DNA of 64,000 bases from Metellina segmentata (Eukaryota > Arthropoda > Arachnida > Araneae > Tetragnathidae), in the NCBI GenBank assembly GCA_947359465.1, contig OX375875.1, positions 15,215,439 through 15,279,438 on the forward strand, read 5' to 3'. The notes under the pieces were generated by a model that had not been told where the DNA came from, ran no database searches, and saw only the letters and a program-made list of their open reading frames with translations. This document shows, one piece after another, positions 11,042 through 23,238 of this stretch (within the stretch, counting starts at the first letter, position 1; each line of letters starts with the position of its first letter). The translations under genes and the position numbers were made by a program.

Positions 11042-12258
11042 TACCTAAAACGTAACATATTTTCAGTGATTTGCTGACACGCTCACATGTATCGTACTTC
11101 ATTAGCCCAAACGCAGCAAACAGCTGCTGAAATAAAAGGTTCATATCGGTAAATTTTGCTTATAGACAAATCCAACCTCTGATTTTATGCATATCGATGT
11201 ATGAAACCATTATAATAATTTGAAATTTTTATTGAGAGTCTATACCAAATTTTCTCTTTGCGCTTTTCAAAAATACATTTCTCGAAATTAAGCTGTTCCC
11301 AAGTGAATTGGTACTGAAAGTTAGTTGAAATATTTTGTTAACTGGAAGTATATACTTACACAACTATTGGTTGAGTAAATTAAAATTAAGTACTTTCTAT
11401 GACACCTTGTATCATAGCACCCTGTTTTTTCGTAAAGTACTTAAATTGTCTGCAACACGATTCATTGAAAATATAACCTCAAATTGCCAGAAATTAAAGT
11501 CGTGTTACTTTCTAATTGTTAGGAAGCACGTACAATGTCCATCTGAAACAGATATTAAAACTCGGACAGCTTACATGTTATTCTCTTATTTTAATAGTTT
11601 GTTTTGTTGAAAAATTGCATCTATAAGATATATATATATCGTAACTATTGAAAGTACTAATTAGGATTAGTTAAAGAATTTAAAACATGGGTCTAATCTT
11701 GAATACTTCTTTTTTACAGAATTTATTTTCAGAATTGAGTATCGTCCTCAATTCTGACAAATTACTTTCAGGTTATTAGTGTCGTGCTTTAGTGCCGTTT
11801 CTGGTAGAACATCAAATGACCTTTGACTAATTTACTTCAAGAAAGGTGGTAACCTCACTGTGAGAAAGAGTTTCCATACGCAAGATGGTGTATGACAGGA
11901 GGTGATTATTTGTTTTTTGTATTCATTCGTAATCAAACTCATAATCACTGCAATAGCTTCCAATAGTAAACTCAAAGGTAAGAATCCCTCTTAAAGACGG
12001 TAATCGTAAAATTACTCCGTTAGAACCGATATCTGTCTCGTAATTGAATGATATATTCTCTAATAAAACTATTTGACACAGGTTCCAAATCGCCTGAGCT
12101 GGACTACACCTTACTAAATGGTGTCTCGATGTACCGTTTAGTAAATTACAAAAGTGTGATTTCTATTTATTTTTTAACAATTTGGCTATGGCTATAGATA
12201 TAAGCACAAGCGCGATTCTTATAACTTTCAAGGTAATTTTGTTAATTTTTAATAATTA
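11042..12258. other. Gene-free interval
   Basis: AT-rich sequence. A 91-codon ORF at 11335-11610 matches nothing I recognise. There is a short TA-rich run near 11627-11640. No transposon termini, arrays or splice-supported exons were seen. Confidence 0.4.
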
Positions 12259-12560
12259 ATGTCGTACTAGAGCAACAAAACGGGCTATTGACGACGGTCC
12301 AGGATCAATCATGTTAAGGGAAATATTCGAGGACAATGCCATTTAATTTTGAACCATGGTCAAATGACGAGGCAACATCTGAGATGGCACCCCACTCTCT
12401 AAACTTCCACACCCACCCAACGTGAGGACTTTCGGCCTCGACAGATTTAAGGTGCACCAGCCGCCTCTACACCATACGCTACCACATATCCATGCACTGA
12501 CCCGGATTCGAACCAGGAACCTTCCTATCTAGAGGCTAACAGCTTAATCAGCTTTCAATT
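12259..12560 (-). mobile_element. tRNA-derived SINE, 'CGTACTAGAGCAAC' family, copy 2
   Basis: The 3' end lies at 12259 (ttaatgtcgtactagagcaa) and the tRNA-like head at about 12495-12560. On the minus strand the head reads gctgattaagctgttagcct (A-box region) and gttcctggttcgaatcc (excellent B box). The body contains cgggctattgacgacggtcc and caccccactctctaaacttcc, both shared with the copies at 20741 and 35302. The element is about 300 bp long. It is one of the best preserved members and defines the family's structure here. Confidence 0.85.
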
Positions 12561-12757
12561 GTCAACTTTAAATGTACAACTGTTGTAACGACCATGGTCT
12601 AATGGTTAAGTAATACTCCAGCTATGCCATTTAGGAAGTACCACTGAATCAAATTTTTCAAATAAGTACTTGTTTGCGTAACAAAACACTGGATATTTAG
12701 TATGCAAATACCACTTTGGTCCAAGGCTCTTTAGAGTGTGCGTGTGCGTATTTAAGG

Positions 12758-12761
<4 letters not shown>

Positions 12762-12810
<49 letters not shown>
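12762..12810. repeat. (TA)n microsatellite
   Basis: An uninterrupted TA run of about 24 dinucleotides, preceded by a short GT-rich tract (gtgtgcgtgtgcg, 12737-12749). The isoleucine/tyrosine-rich minus-strand ORF spanning it is an artefact of the repeat. Confidence 0.97.
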
Positions 12811-12812
<2 letters not shown>

Positions 12813-12894
12813 GGGCTGTATTCCTTTTGCCATTACCTTCTCTTTTATTGTGATTTATGATCTATACCTTATCCGTGTTATACTGTAGTAGTAT

Positions 12895-13314
12895 GTGTTG
12901 CAGTGTAGTATTTCTCCTGCGTGTATCTTCCGCTGGCCGTTACAAAATAAACTCAATAAAATTCCGATCAATTTTCAAGGGCTTTTTGTGTTCACAACTT
13001 ACACAAAAAGGTCAAAGCAAATCGCAACCATAATACACACTAAATATCCTCGCTTAACCTTCGAAGCAATAGCAAAAGTCTTTCTCCAGCAGAAGCAATT
13101 TCCCCTCCTCCTACCTGCTACTCCGACCCCATCACAGTATCTAATCTGCCACGGAAAAGGAAAAGATTCATATGGCTATTTACCTCATATTTCCCCATTC
13201 AACCGCTCTTTTTGGCAGCCAATTCTTCGGAAGGAAGTATTCAGGCAAGTAGAGTGGGCCCTTCTTGGCAGGAAACTATTCACACGAATGATTCATGTGG
13301 TGCGTAGGGTATAG
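12895..13314 (+). CDS. Unclassified 139-codon ORF
   Basis: An uninterrupted frame from ATG at 12895 to a stop at 13312-13314. The predicted protein is basic, with segments such as IATIIHTKYPRLTFEAIAKV and a C-terminal RKLFTRMIHVVRRV. I recognise no domain, signal peptide or transmembrane segment. The region is richer in C (ctcctcctacctgctactccgac) than the flanks and lies just downstream of the TA microsatellite. There is no obvious promoter or splice site. It could be an exon, a transposon-derived fragment or chance; I favour chance or an unidentified element. Confidence 0.2.
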   Translation: MLQCSISPACIFRWPLQNKLNKIPINFQGLFVFTTYTKRSKQIATIIHTKYPRLTFEAIAKVFLQQKQFPLLLPATPTPSQYLICHGKGKDSYGYLPHISPFNRSFWQPILRKEVFRQVEWALLGRKLFTRMIHVVRRV

Positions 13315-13607
13315 ATGGTTAAGTATTTAGCTTTCTCCCTCAGAAGAGACCGGTACGTTACTTCAGATCCCGTCAAATATTGCAACATGTGTTTTTTTCT
13401 GCGATAATACGGAATTGCTGTCGTATATACTTATAGAGAATAAGAAAAGCAAAATATTGCTAAATGCGAATAGTTTAACCTTACCTGAAGAGTGGTGATC
13501 GTCTCAACTACTTGAAATAATATAGCTAGAGCGAAATACAAAAATATATTAAATCTATATTATGGCTGCTTAAAAGTATACGTAGTTGAGTCAATAATGC
13601 AACAGTA

Positions 13608-14390
13608 GACTTTATTTCGACAAAATTAGATTGTATAATATTCCAAAACAGATCTCTCGATTTTCAACTCATTTGTTGCATTGAGGCATAAGGTTTCTTA
13701 TGCCTTCAGGCGTTATGGGACGAACAGAGAGACACATGCAAAACTTCTTCCAGTTCTTGGTGTGTTATGAATGACTAATCATCAATACTCATTTGTGTGT
13801 ATAATTGAACCATGCTACACTATAAATCGCTGTTGTTATCCGTCGTGGTAGCGCGAACGCTAGTCTTTGGCTTTTTTAGGCTTGACACTTCTGTACGACA
13901 ATTTCTGAGCTTCTCACCTCATTTGTTATCAATAGTCATTCGTCTGTAAAACAGAACCATGTTGTACTACAAATCGCTATGGTAAAAAGACTGTCATTGG
14001 TCATCGACTCTGGTTTCTTTGGGCGGAATTCTATGGTGACAGCTTTTGACTTTTCAATCTATTTGTAACCAATCGTTATTTGCCTGTATAGCAAAAACCA
14101 GATTACCCTGAGCTCTGTTACCATCACTTGTTGTAGCGGAAGGTCTTCTCTGCGCTTACCACTTGTGAGACTATTTTTGAACTTTATTCTGCATTTGTTA
14201 TCAAGTTATTTTTCTCTATAGTAGAACTACTTTGAATTAAGAAACATTGTTATCATCAGCTGTAGTAGCGAATGGTCATTTATAATTTCCCCACGCTTAA
14301 CACACTAAGTCCGTGTACGACTAGTTTTTTATATTTTCACTCCATCCTTAGTCATTCCATTATAGTAAAACACTACTCCCTTGCTGTGTA
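13608..14390 (+). repeat. Degenerate tandem array, ~125-150-bp unit
   Basis: Units share 'ttttcaactcatttgttat(c)aatagtcatt' and 'gtatagtaaaaccat...' islands, at about 13660, 13912, 14060, 14185 and 14330. The first bases (actttatttcgacaaaattag) match the dispersed fragment at 5755. Units are heavily diverged, so this is an old array or an element with internal repeats. No ORF. Confidence 0.55.
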
Positions 14391-14430
14391 GAAAGTCTTC
14401 GATTTATTTTGGTCCTTGGTACAAGGTTAG

Positions 14431-14925
14431 ATAAAATAAATGGATCCCTATAACATACTTCAGACTCGATAAATGGATCACTAACATTATTCAGACACAG
14501 TATATTTCGGACACAATAAATGGATCACTAACATATTTCGAACACAATAAATGTATCACTAACATATTACATACACAATAAATGATTACTAACATATTTC
14601 GGACACACAATAAATGTATCACCAACATATACTTCAGACACAATAAATGGATCACTGACAAACTTCAGACGCGATAAATGGATCACTTACATAATTCAGA
14701 CACAATATAAATGGATCACTAACATATTTCGGACACAATAAATGGATTACCAGCATACTTCAGATACAAAAAAATAGATCACTAAAATACTTCAGGCACG
14801 ATAAATAGGTCGCTAACGTAATTCAGACTCAATATAAATGGATCACTAACAAACACAATAAATATATCACCAACATACTTCAAACACAATAAATTTATCA
14901 CTATCATTATTCTTTTATGATAAAT
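14431..14925 (+). repeat. AT-rich minisatellite, ~30-33-bp unit
   Basis: About 15 imperfect units of the type 'acacaataaatggatcacta' followed by 'acatatttcgg' or 'acatacttcag'. The unit length varies by a few bases because of small indels. The 60-codon ORF that follows (14917-15099) begins in the last unit and has no recognisable product. Confidence 0.9.
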
Positions 14926-17654
14926 GGTTCAAAGAATGCTGCTGTCCTTGTGGGCAAAGGGAAAGTGTATAGTGGTCAAGGTAAACTTCACGACAATCAA
15001 TCTGATCTAGATCTGAGCAACAGTTCCGTTCCGAATGGAAGCAGACCCCTCCGCATCGAGTTATTTAAAACTCACAACGGATTAGTCACTGCTGTCTAGG
15101 GAAAGCCTCGAGTAGGACATAGAAGGATAAAGGGCCATAGGACACGCCGCCCCAAAACCCCCAGTCCACGCAGCATTGGCAGACGGGGTACATGGACAGG
15201 GTCGATCCAACAAGACGTGTGTGTCTGTCCCGCCTCATAAATATCAATCAACCGACGTCATGAATCGAGCCGGGTGTAATTCTCGTCATCGTGCCTGCGC
15301 AGCAGTGAGCAATAAAACAAAAACTCGTTTAGCAGTGCGTGTGAAAACGACTATGTTGTCAAAGAAGATGCAAGTGCATATGGGATAGTTATAGATTCCA
15401 ATTTCGCAAATATGCTCTTATATTGTATTTTGATGTCGAAAAGAACTAACTCTAAATGAGAGGTGAGTAGAGAGTAGTTCCACCATTTAAAAAACTGAAA
15501 GTACTAAATTTTTGTTAAGCATAAAATACATTAATATAAAGTAATAGGTCTTCCCCATAAAGCTTAGTTTTAATTATGTTTTAGAATAGATTCATATAGT
15601 AGTACAATAGTAGTATGGTACCGCCACATGTGCAATGAAGAGGCATATTAGAAAATATTCACTCAGTCTCGATATTCAGTTAAAGGGTCATCTTTTGTAG
15701 AACTGGATGCTTGTTTGAATGATTGAAAAAATGTTTATACTTTTCAGATCTTGATAATTTTCAAAAGTTTGAATGACTCTTAATTCTATTTATAAGAACA
15801 TTTACATTGTTAGAAATAATGGGTTGCAATCACTATAACTTGGAAGAATAAAAATTAAAAACATACAATTGAAATACAAAATGTTTTTGAAGTGTACTTT
15901 TAATACAGATAACAACACTCGCTGTTTCAATATTGAATTGTGAAAGTGTTAATGAGGAAAATACGCATTTTAACGTAATATATTTTTTTTACATTCATAC
16001 AATAAACAATTGAAACGTATCTTATAAATATGGCCATATTGCCTATAACACCAAAACAGTATTGCTCATTGCAGTTCATATTTTATTAAGTATTTTAGAG
16101 AATAATTTTCTTGTGAGCAAAATATTTGTAATAGTTTTATTATTCCAAACCAACTTTTAAAAAAAACACACAAATTAATTGGTAAACAACACCAGATTAA
16201 ACAGTTAATTAAGAAAATCTCAAAACATAAAAATAAACTGTTCAAGAGATAGAATGCGAAAAATTCCTTTCGCTTTAGATGGTGTCAAATAAGATGCTTG
16301 GTTGGGTTTTGATTTTTATGGTGCAAGTGTATTATTTTTTGTCCAAGGTGACCACAAGCACAAGACAGACATCCATGGATATGCACATACAGTGGAAATT
16401 TCACTGACATAGAAGAAAAATACACCCAGGATAAGTGACAGATATCGAACTGAGTTTTAAACATATTAAAGTACTGAGAGACAGACAAATATCAAAATTC
16501 AGCAGGTTTTAATAAAAAATTTTAGCAATCGGGTGAAAGAAATTAAAAGATAAATTAAAAAGCAAGCAACAGTAGAAGTTGACACAAAGCAAAAATTTAA
16601 AAGTCGCGGTATTTAACACTGAAAACGACGAATATGCTCAGTAAGCACAGTTGAAAACAATGAATTACTAATGCCTATTTTGTTAAATTTCATAAAATAA
16701 TTATAAATAAATCATGACCAAAAATGCACAAAAGATCTTGTATCGATTTCTGATCAACTTTATACTATACGGAAATAAGAACTTCAAAATAAATATTAAG
16801 TTAACTACAAACGTGTGGTTTGATGAGTGAAGTATGTTTTAATTTACAACAATATATGTGGTATAAAAGGGAGTAAGAGAGCCAGTTTAAAGTATTGGAA
16901 TTGTGTTTTGTCGATATTCCTGTGCATATGAAGCCAGACTTATGCCTCGCTAAAAAATACAGATCAGTCGTAAGGACACGTTTCTGCCTTTGACAGAGAA
17001 AGAAGTGTGTGTTTGAACAAACTAAGATCATGTTGGACATCATCAAAGTGCGGTGAAGCAAATATGAAATCGGTAGGTACAGGACGGACGAACGCATCAA
17101 TGATAACAATTGTAGCAGCCTCTCCGTGGATTCTAGTCTGCGGCTGCAATAGTACGTAGACCGCCACGCATGATTAAATTAATGGTTCGACATGGTCTTT
17201 TCAGACAAAATCTTGATTCTGTCTAAAGCACTACAATGGACACACTTAATCTGGCGACACAGACTGAGTAACTCATCCATTACATATCGTCAAACTGGTC
17301 CATCGCCTAGCATTATGCGGCACCATTGGAATCTACTTCACATCCGTCTATTACGTAATAATTGAAGGGGTGAGTGGCAGAAGGGGCTATAAGACATTTA
17401 TTTACATTTTGGGATTATTTCAATTTTGAAGTTGCCTCGGGTTAAGGTGTGGCTTGAGCTGACAATTAGATCAATAGATCGATTATTTTAACAACACCGA
17501 TCCCAAACTCCTTAAAACTCAAGTAGTACGATTGACTTTGAGGCCAACTATCTCGAATCTACAAAAATGTCACATAAACCCTTGCTTCACTCACCCCTTT
17601 ATTACAAATTATTTACAAATTATTAGTCAATTTGATATAACCCAGTATATAATC
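14926..17654. other. Gene-free interval
   Basis: No array or complete transposon. From about 15090 to 15390 the sequence is GC-richer (ORF 15176-15388, 70 codons, unrecognised). From 15400 to 16800 it is strongly AT-rich. Around 16970-17165 a minus-strand segment encodes a peptide that recurs at 41.4-41.6 kb and is listed separately. Confidence 0.4.
16960..17167 (-). repeat. Fragment of an unclassified interspersed element (shared with 41.4 kb)
   Basis: The minus-strand translation contains GEAATIVIIDAFVRPVPTDF followed by IFASPHFDDVQ. The minus strand at 41416-41616 gives NEATAIIHTGQFLTPAPTDS followed by ILQSPWLDTIQ. The matching spacing of AT-I-I, P-PTD-I, SP and D-Q supports common ancestry. 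The DNA is also similar in blocks. I do not recognise the source; a repeat-derived pseudo-coding segment is most likely. Confidence 0.4.
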
Positions 17655-18570
17655 CATAATTATAAGCTGGAGAAATATAAAGTACACCATGATATATAGG
17701 CTTGATATTTAATTGACAATTTCGGTTTACTATCAAATTGTCAATTTCTTACAACGAAGAGCACCTCTTTTATTTAGTGCATAAGCCTGAGGCGTTTTTA
17801 TAAACCCAAGTCTCGATCAAATTTCTCAATAACCAACTGCATTGGACAATTTATCATATGCTATCTTAGATATTCGTAGATTTTAGTTAATTAAATATTT
17901 CGTGGTTAGCTATAGGTTAGATAAAATACGTACTGATAAAAAGGCTTGATATTTCTGTAATAATTTTGATTTACTCTAGCGAAGTCTTTTATTTCTAGGT
18001 GCAGCTCCTCTTTCATTTATTGAATAAGCAGGTTTCTTTATAAATCTTTTGTCTCCATCAAGTTTATCAATCATCACCAATCGCATCAACAATTTTTCAA
18101 CTTACTGTTATAGGTTTCGTATTTTATATAATCCTGTCTTTCGTAGTTTACTATTAGCTAAATAAATGAAGTCCATACTGATAAAAATGCTTGATCTTTC
18201 TCTGAAAAGTTTGGTTTACAGTCAAAAAGTCATTTCTAGGTAGAATTTATTTATTGAATAAGCATCAAGCTTCCTTATAAATCTTCTGTCTCGGTGAAGT
18301 TTATCAATCGCCAACAGCATCGGGAAATTTTACGTAAGTAAAACAACATTTTCTGAGTGTGTGGTTAGTTATAAGCTAGATAAACTAGATAACTAATGTG
18401 ATTAAAAGGATTGATCTTTCTCTAATAATTTTTGTTTACTGTCAAAAAGCCATTTATTTCTAGGGGAAGAGCAACTCTTTCATTTATTGACTAAACGTCA
18501 TGCTTCTTTATAAATCCTTTGTCTGGAACACGTTGATCAATCACCAACTGCATCGGAAATTGCTATAAGT
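17655..18570 (+). repeat. Tandem array, ~220-247-bp unit, four copies
   Basis: A recurrent series of blocks (ggcttgatatttct / 'tttatttctaggtgcagctcctctttcatttattgaataagc' type / 'cttctttataaatcttttgtct' / caatcaccaactgcatcgg) is found four times, with the 'cttgat' marker at about 17700, 17943, 18190 and 18411. Spacings are about 243, 247 and 220 bp. The copies are clearly diverged. No ORF and no terminal repeats. Confidence 0.8.
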
Positions 18571-19860
18571 AAAAATGAATAAAAATCTCAAGAAACAAAA
18601 TGGCGACCTAACTTCCCAGTCGCATTCCGTACCGATTCGGAATAAATAAAAATCACATTAGAGAACAGCAGAGCGGCTGAAATGCCCTCTCATTAATTTC
18701 TTCCACAGTCATATTTCCTCCCAGCCGGAAAAATCAATTAAATTACACACCCTGCTCGAATAAAACCGGGAGAGAAAAACTCCAGGAAAAGCAAAGGAAC
18801 ATGCCGAAGGGATCAAACAGATGGTTTATCACGGACGTCTAATGGCAGAGACCACGTTGTCCTCCGTCCATTAGAGTAACAAATTTAAGACGAAAACTTC
18901 TCCATTTTCCTCTTTTGAATTCCCAAGTCGAAGAGCCTTGTGGGGAACTCTGTGCTTCTTTTCCGTTTCTTTTTCATTATTTTGCCCGTTTCTGCCTCTT
19001 CCTTTGTGGGTAGAGAGTTCTTTTTGCTTTTAACCCCTATCTAAGAGCCACCGTTGAGAATGATAGATAAAAGGGGAGATGGGGAGGGGTGGAAGGTAAA
19101 TTTCTGGATCTGGAGAGAGGGAAGTCTGGGATTTTTCCTTTTATTCGTGAGGAGAGGGAGGGATACTTAGAAATCTACTTCATCTTATCAAGGAAATGGA
19201 GACGAGAAGACAAATAAACTACGTCTGGAGACTGCTGTGTTGAAATTTTGAGGGATTCTGTGTTTGTGTTAGCTGTTTGGGAAAAGCCAGATAATGCAGA
19301 AACGCATGACTAATGTATTCTGAAAAATATGACTAAACAACGACTATCATACAGCAATAATTTTATTTGCATAGCCTTTTTCTATTTAGTATCGACTTAG
19401 TTTTTTCCAAATAAATATCAGCGGAGATAACTTCAATTTATAGTACTACTTTGCTCTAATATTTAATAATGAATGAATAAATGTTCCATGTATTAGTATT
19501 ATGTGTCCATATTAACGTATTTATACATTCTGTTCCATTGATTGAAAAATACTAGAAGTCTAAAATCCTGCCTTAATGGCCATGTACATTCTGCCGCTCT
19601 GACTGAAACCTCATTGATAGATACGATTAGAAGACTGTCAGTCAGAAAAACCAGCGACACGATCTAGTCACGAAACCTGGAACAATTGACTGGATGTCTG
19701 TGTTGACGAGTTGGAATTGTCAAACTAAAAAATTAATGTGTTAGTTAACTCAAGGACTTACGACGAAGAAGGAAAATGTAAGTTTCTCGTATATGAGGGT
19801 GAAAAAGATCATTACAGAGGATATTCTGCATCTGTCTATGTGGGTAGAGAGTTATTTTTG
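18571..19860. other. Gene-free interval with a complex, GC-richer island
   Basis: 18600-19250 is less AT-rich than its surroundings and non-repetitive, with a purine-rich tract (agataaaaggggagatgggg, about 19063) and no ORF over 60 codons. It may be a conserved non-coding or untranslated region, which cannot be judged from one genome. 19250-19860 is ordinary AT-rich sequence. Confidence 0.3.
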
Positions 19861-19867
19861 CTATTAC

Positions 19868-20079
19868 AGCCAAGTGGTTTCGACAAGACATCTTGCCAAT
19901 AAAAATCTGGCCAATTTCTTAGTGGCAAAATATCTTGTCATAGAGCTGTTGCCGATATTTTATGCTGACAAGACCAAGATCGTGGTTAGTTTTATTCCAA
20001 AGACGAGATATTTCGTCCATCAAAATAGGGTCAGGTATGTTTATGATGAGATACTTCATAGAGACAACCACCCAGAGAG
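19868..20079 (+). mobile_element. TTAA-type palindrome-rich element, copy 1
   Basis: The left end is 'agccaagtggtttcgacaag' after ttac (19864-19867). The right end is gagacaaccacccagagag before TTAA (20080-20083). The ends form an imperfect inverted repeat. The interior has variants of a gacgagatatctcgtc palindrome and of 'aagatctggttagttttctt', as in the copies at 24767, 27588 and 56067. There is no coding sequence. The TTAA context suggests a piggyBac-type MITE, which is an inference. Confidence 0.55.
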
Positions 20080-20533
20080 TTAAAGTGCACTCCAAGTAAT
20101 ATCACTTCTGCAACAGGTACCGGGAATACTTCCAACCACAAAAATAATAATTCCACCTTGATTTTACTGTACAGAAAGTTACCTCTTATAGACAATAGAA
20201 ATCTTCCTCCAAAATAATAGCAATATAAACTTCCTAGTGGCAAAATATCTCGTCATAAAGCTGTTGCCGATATTTTATACTGACGAGGTGAAGATCATGT
20301 TTAGTTTTCTTCCAAATACTAGAGATCTCGCCCATCAAGATAAGGTCAGGTTTGCTAATGATGAGATACTTCATGGAGACAACCACCAAGAGAGTTAAAG
20401 TGTACCCCGAAATAACACCACTTCTGCAATAGGTACCGGGAATACGTCCAACCACAAAAATAATAATTCCATCTAGATTTAGCTGTTTAGCTGAACAGAA
20501 CTTACCTCTTATAAACAATATAAATCTTCCGTG
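19917..20533. repeat. Direct duplication with 315-bp offset
   Basis: The segment starting 'agtggcaaaatatcttgtcat' (19921) reappears at 20236 and stays alignable for about 300 bp. It passes through the right end of the TTAA-type element (TTAA at 20080 and again at 20395) and into flanking sequence containing 'caggtaccgggaatac' and aaccacaaaaataataattcca. The duplication therefore happened after insertion. The 147-codon minus-strand ORF at 20234-20677 crosses this repeat and I do not regard it as a gene. Confidence 0.85.
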
Positions 20534-20740
20534 ACAAATTCTTTTGGAGAGGTGCTGTAAGGAGATCAAATTAATTTCATGTTCACCTATGTATTGAATA
20601 TATGTGGCCAATCTCCCATCTCTCCAAACATACCTTGATTCTATATTTTGACTGTTTATTATTAATAATATTTTCAATCAAATTACTCATGATGTCATCG
20701 GTGTTGCCCTGGTGGTATAGTGATTATGGGGTAGTAGGAA

Positions 20741-21044
20741 GTTAATTAATGTCGTACTGGAGCAACAAAACGGGTTATACTGCTTCGGACCGGTACCAAT
20801 CCCGAAGGGATGCAATGACAACGCCTCGTTATTTTGAAACATGGTGAGTTGGCACAAACTGAACACCTGAGCTAGCACCTTACTCTCCAAATTTCCACAT
20901 CAAGCCATCGTGACGATATTTGAGGCCCCGGTAGATTTAACGGAGACCAGCCCCTGCGTAAATGTCGGCTTTTTAACTGGACCTGGTTTTGAACTCACAA
21001 CTCTCCGGTTACTAATGTGTTGCCAACTGGGCCACCGTGGCATC
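20741..21044 (-). mobile_element. tRNA-derived SINE, 'CGTACTAGAGCAAC' family, copy 3
   Basis: The 3' end is at 20741 (gttaattaatgtcgtactgg). The tRNA-like head is at about 20975-21044, read on the minus strand as ccacggtggcccagttggca (A-box region) and tgagttcaaaaccagg (B-box region). The body matches copy 2, including acaaaacgggttat and 'ctccaaatttccacatcaagcc'. The overlapping ORFs on both strands are shadows of the repeat. The sequence just outside the 3' end (ggtggtatagtgattatgggg, 20710) is also tRNA-like, perhaps a fragment of another SINE. Confidence 0.82.
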
Positions 21045-22435
21045 ATGCTTTTGGGGACGGACAGCATTGAAGAAGCAGTTCAGTTTGAGAAAAAAAAATG
21101 AAAGGACCAATATTTAATACGTTTCTCACATGATCAAGTGGTCAATGTTAAAAGCTGTTGAGAGTACATTTATGTGTGCAATGTATAAAAATAAGTAGAA
21201 TATATTATTTTTATATGGACGCACGCACACACACACAATGCACATTGACCAATAGCATAATCCTCTCATGGTGCAGTTGTAACTACCTATAAATTTAGAA
21301 TGCATTTACATATGCATGCATTTCCATGAAATACATGAAATCAAAAATATCTGTGTTACACTAGTTTTATGCTCACTAGATTTGATGTTACATGTAACAA
21401 ATTTTAGAGTATGTACTAAAACATACATAGGGGATTGTTTGGCTTTGTATCCACTTGTTCATCAGGTTTTGCGTGGCGCTTGACCAAAATACAACGAAAG
21501 GTAGCTAATCCAAAAAAAGAAAGTACTGTAAAATATACAGACTATATTTTTTTAAATCCACCTACTCTAAGTAACCATGGGTGTATTTGATGCAGAAAAT
21601 TGAAGAATGTTTCTTCAGCCCATTTAGTTTCCTTTTCCAAATCGTTGTGAAAATGTTTTAGAATCCTTGAAAATGTGAGTGCAACGTTCATCATTTCTTG
21701 AGATTCATCGGAGTGTAGCGGTGTTATTCATTTCTTATAGTGGAACTATATAAAAGGATTCAACATATCCGCTTTTGGTAAAAATTTTCTTATTGTTTAT
21801 TCTATTATGATATGAAACTGCGCTTCATATCTATCTGTTCTTTTCCATCTTCATTTACTTTTATTTACTGAACACCAGATTCTATCTTATCGCAAGCAAC
21901 AACAATGTTTGTTCTTAAGACTATACTTCAAAGAAATTTCCCTCATAGAAAACATATTTATTTTTTTAAATAATTAAAATCATTCAAGGGCACGGACATC
22001 TTTCTAATTTAGTTCTGGTTAAATTAGACAAAGGGATAAGATTCTCCGGAAAACGAGAAAAGTGTGTAGCCTCCTAAAACTTACAGTGGAACGCAGACTC
22101 ATACTAATTAGTACGGAAGTACTAATGATGCTAATGAGTACTTTTGTACTATATCTTGTGTTATTGGGTGGATTTCATTTTCATCCAGTGCTTGGACATC
22201 TTGATATATTTGTGAAGGATTGAGTAGTTATTCAGTGAAAGTTGAAATTTCACACAAAAATGACACAAATTGGTACATTGACATCGACAAAGGCATCCTT
22301 TGAATAGAAAACGCAGTTACTTACACAAAATATTTATTATCAAATGTTGCTTGAGCATCACTGTATGAATATAAGATAGAATGAAACTTAGATGTAATCT
22401 GAGCAAAGAACTGCATTTTGTTTCACTAAATGTAT
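21045..22435. other. Gene-free interval
   Basis: AT-rich, no ORF of note, no array beyond a short CA run (21223-21237). A local inverted segment around 22110-22150 (agtacggaagtact, gagtacttttgtact) is small and probably incidental. Confidence 0.4.
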
Positions 22436-22925
22436 TATTTTTACTTTTTTTGCTGTTCTTAATTTATATAAATTATTTTATACTTTTTAATTGTACTGCG
22501 TTTTGTTCTTACTTTACTTTTTATCATTCTTAATAGTCTTTTGTATTTTCTTTGATCTGCTTTCCTTTAATTGTGTGCATTCTTTTTTTTATCCTTTTTA
22601 TTTTTTTTGTATTATATTTTATATGTATTCTTTTTTATTTACTTTCGTTCACTCTTAATATTCTTTTTGGTTTTCTTTTATTCATATTTTTTTTTATTTA
22701 TTTTTTTATCTCACTTTCCTCTGTTCGTTTTTACTTTCTTCCTTTCATATTTTTAATTCTTTATATTTTTTCTTAATATTTCTTGCGCATAGTTTGTTTA
22801 TTTACTTTCAGTTATATTATTTTCTACTTTCTTTATTTTACTTTGTTTCAGACTACATATTCTTTTTAATTTCTCTATTTTACTCTCATTTATTCTTTAT
22901 ATTTCTTACTTTTTTCTATGTATTA
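22436..22925. repeat. T-rich pyrimidine low-complexity tract
   Basis: About 490 bp dominated by ttttta/tttctt words. The Phe/Leu/Ile-rich ORFs in two frames here are produced by base composition and are not membrane proteins. Confidence 0.92.
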
Positions 22926-23238
22926 TATTATACAAGAAATGGAGATTAAGATATATCCCCAACGCAAATAAAACGCGATTCTACTCTCATATCTTGAAGG
23001 TAAAGTGGAATTCGTGCATGCGCAGATACGTGGTGCAACATAAACTTGGGTTTACTTGAGGACTAGTGATGTTACCACATATCCACGAACCTGACCTAAA
23101 CAAAACTTAACCATCACTACTCATATCACATAAAGAACTCACACTCATCTAAACATATTTATCTCCCAAGTGCGATTCTGAAGAAGAAAACTAATGCAGA
23201 AAGGAATGCAACATCAAATACCATACTGCAAATATGTA

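Noticed and set aside
12606..12833. Minus-strand ORF with a YIYIYI stretch
   Set aside because: Translation of the TA microsatellite.
20234..20677. 147-codon minus-strand ORF
   Set aside because: It runs across a tandem duplication and a MITE end; no domain, and the duplicated copy does not keep the frame.
22552..22776. Phe/Leu/Ile-rich ORFs resembling membrane proteins
   Set aside because: They are the direct product of a T-rich low-complexity tract in two frames.
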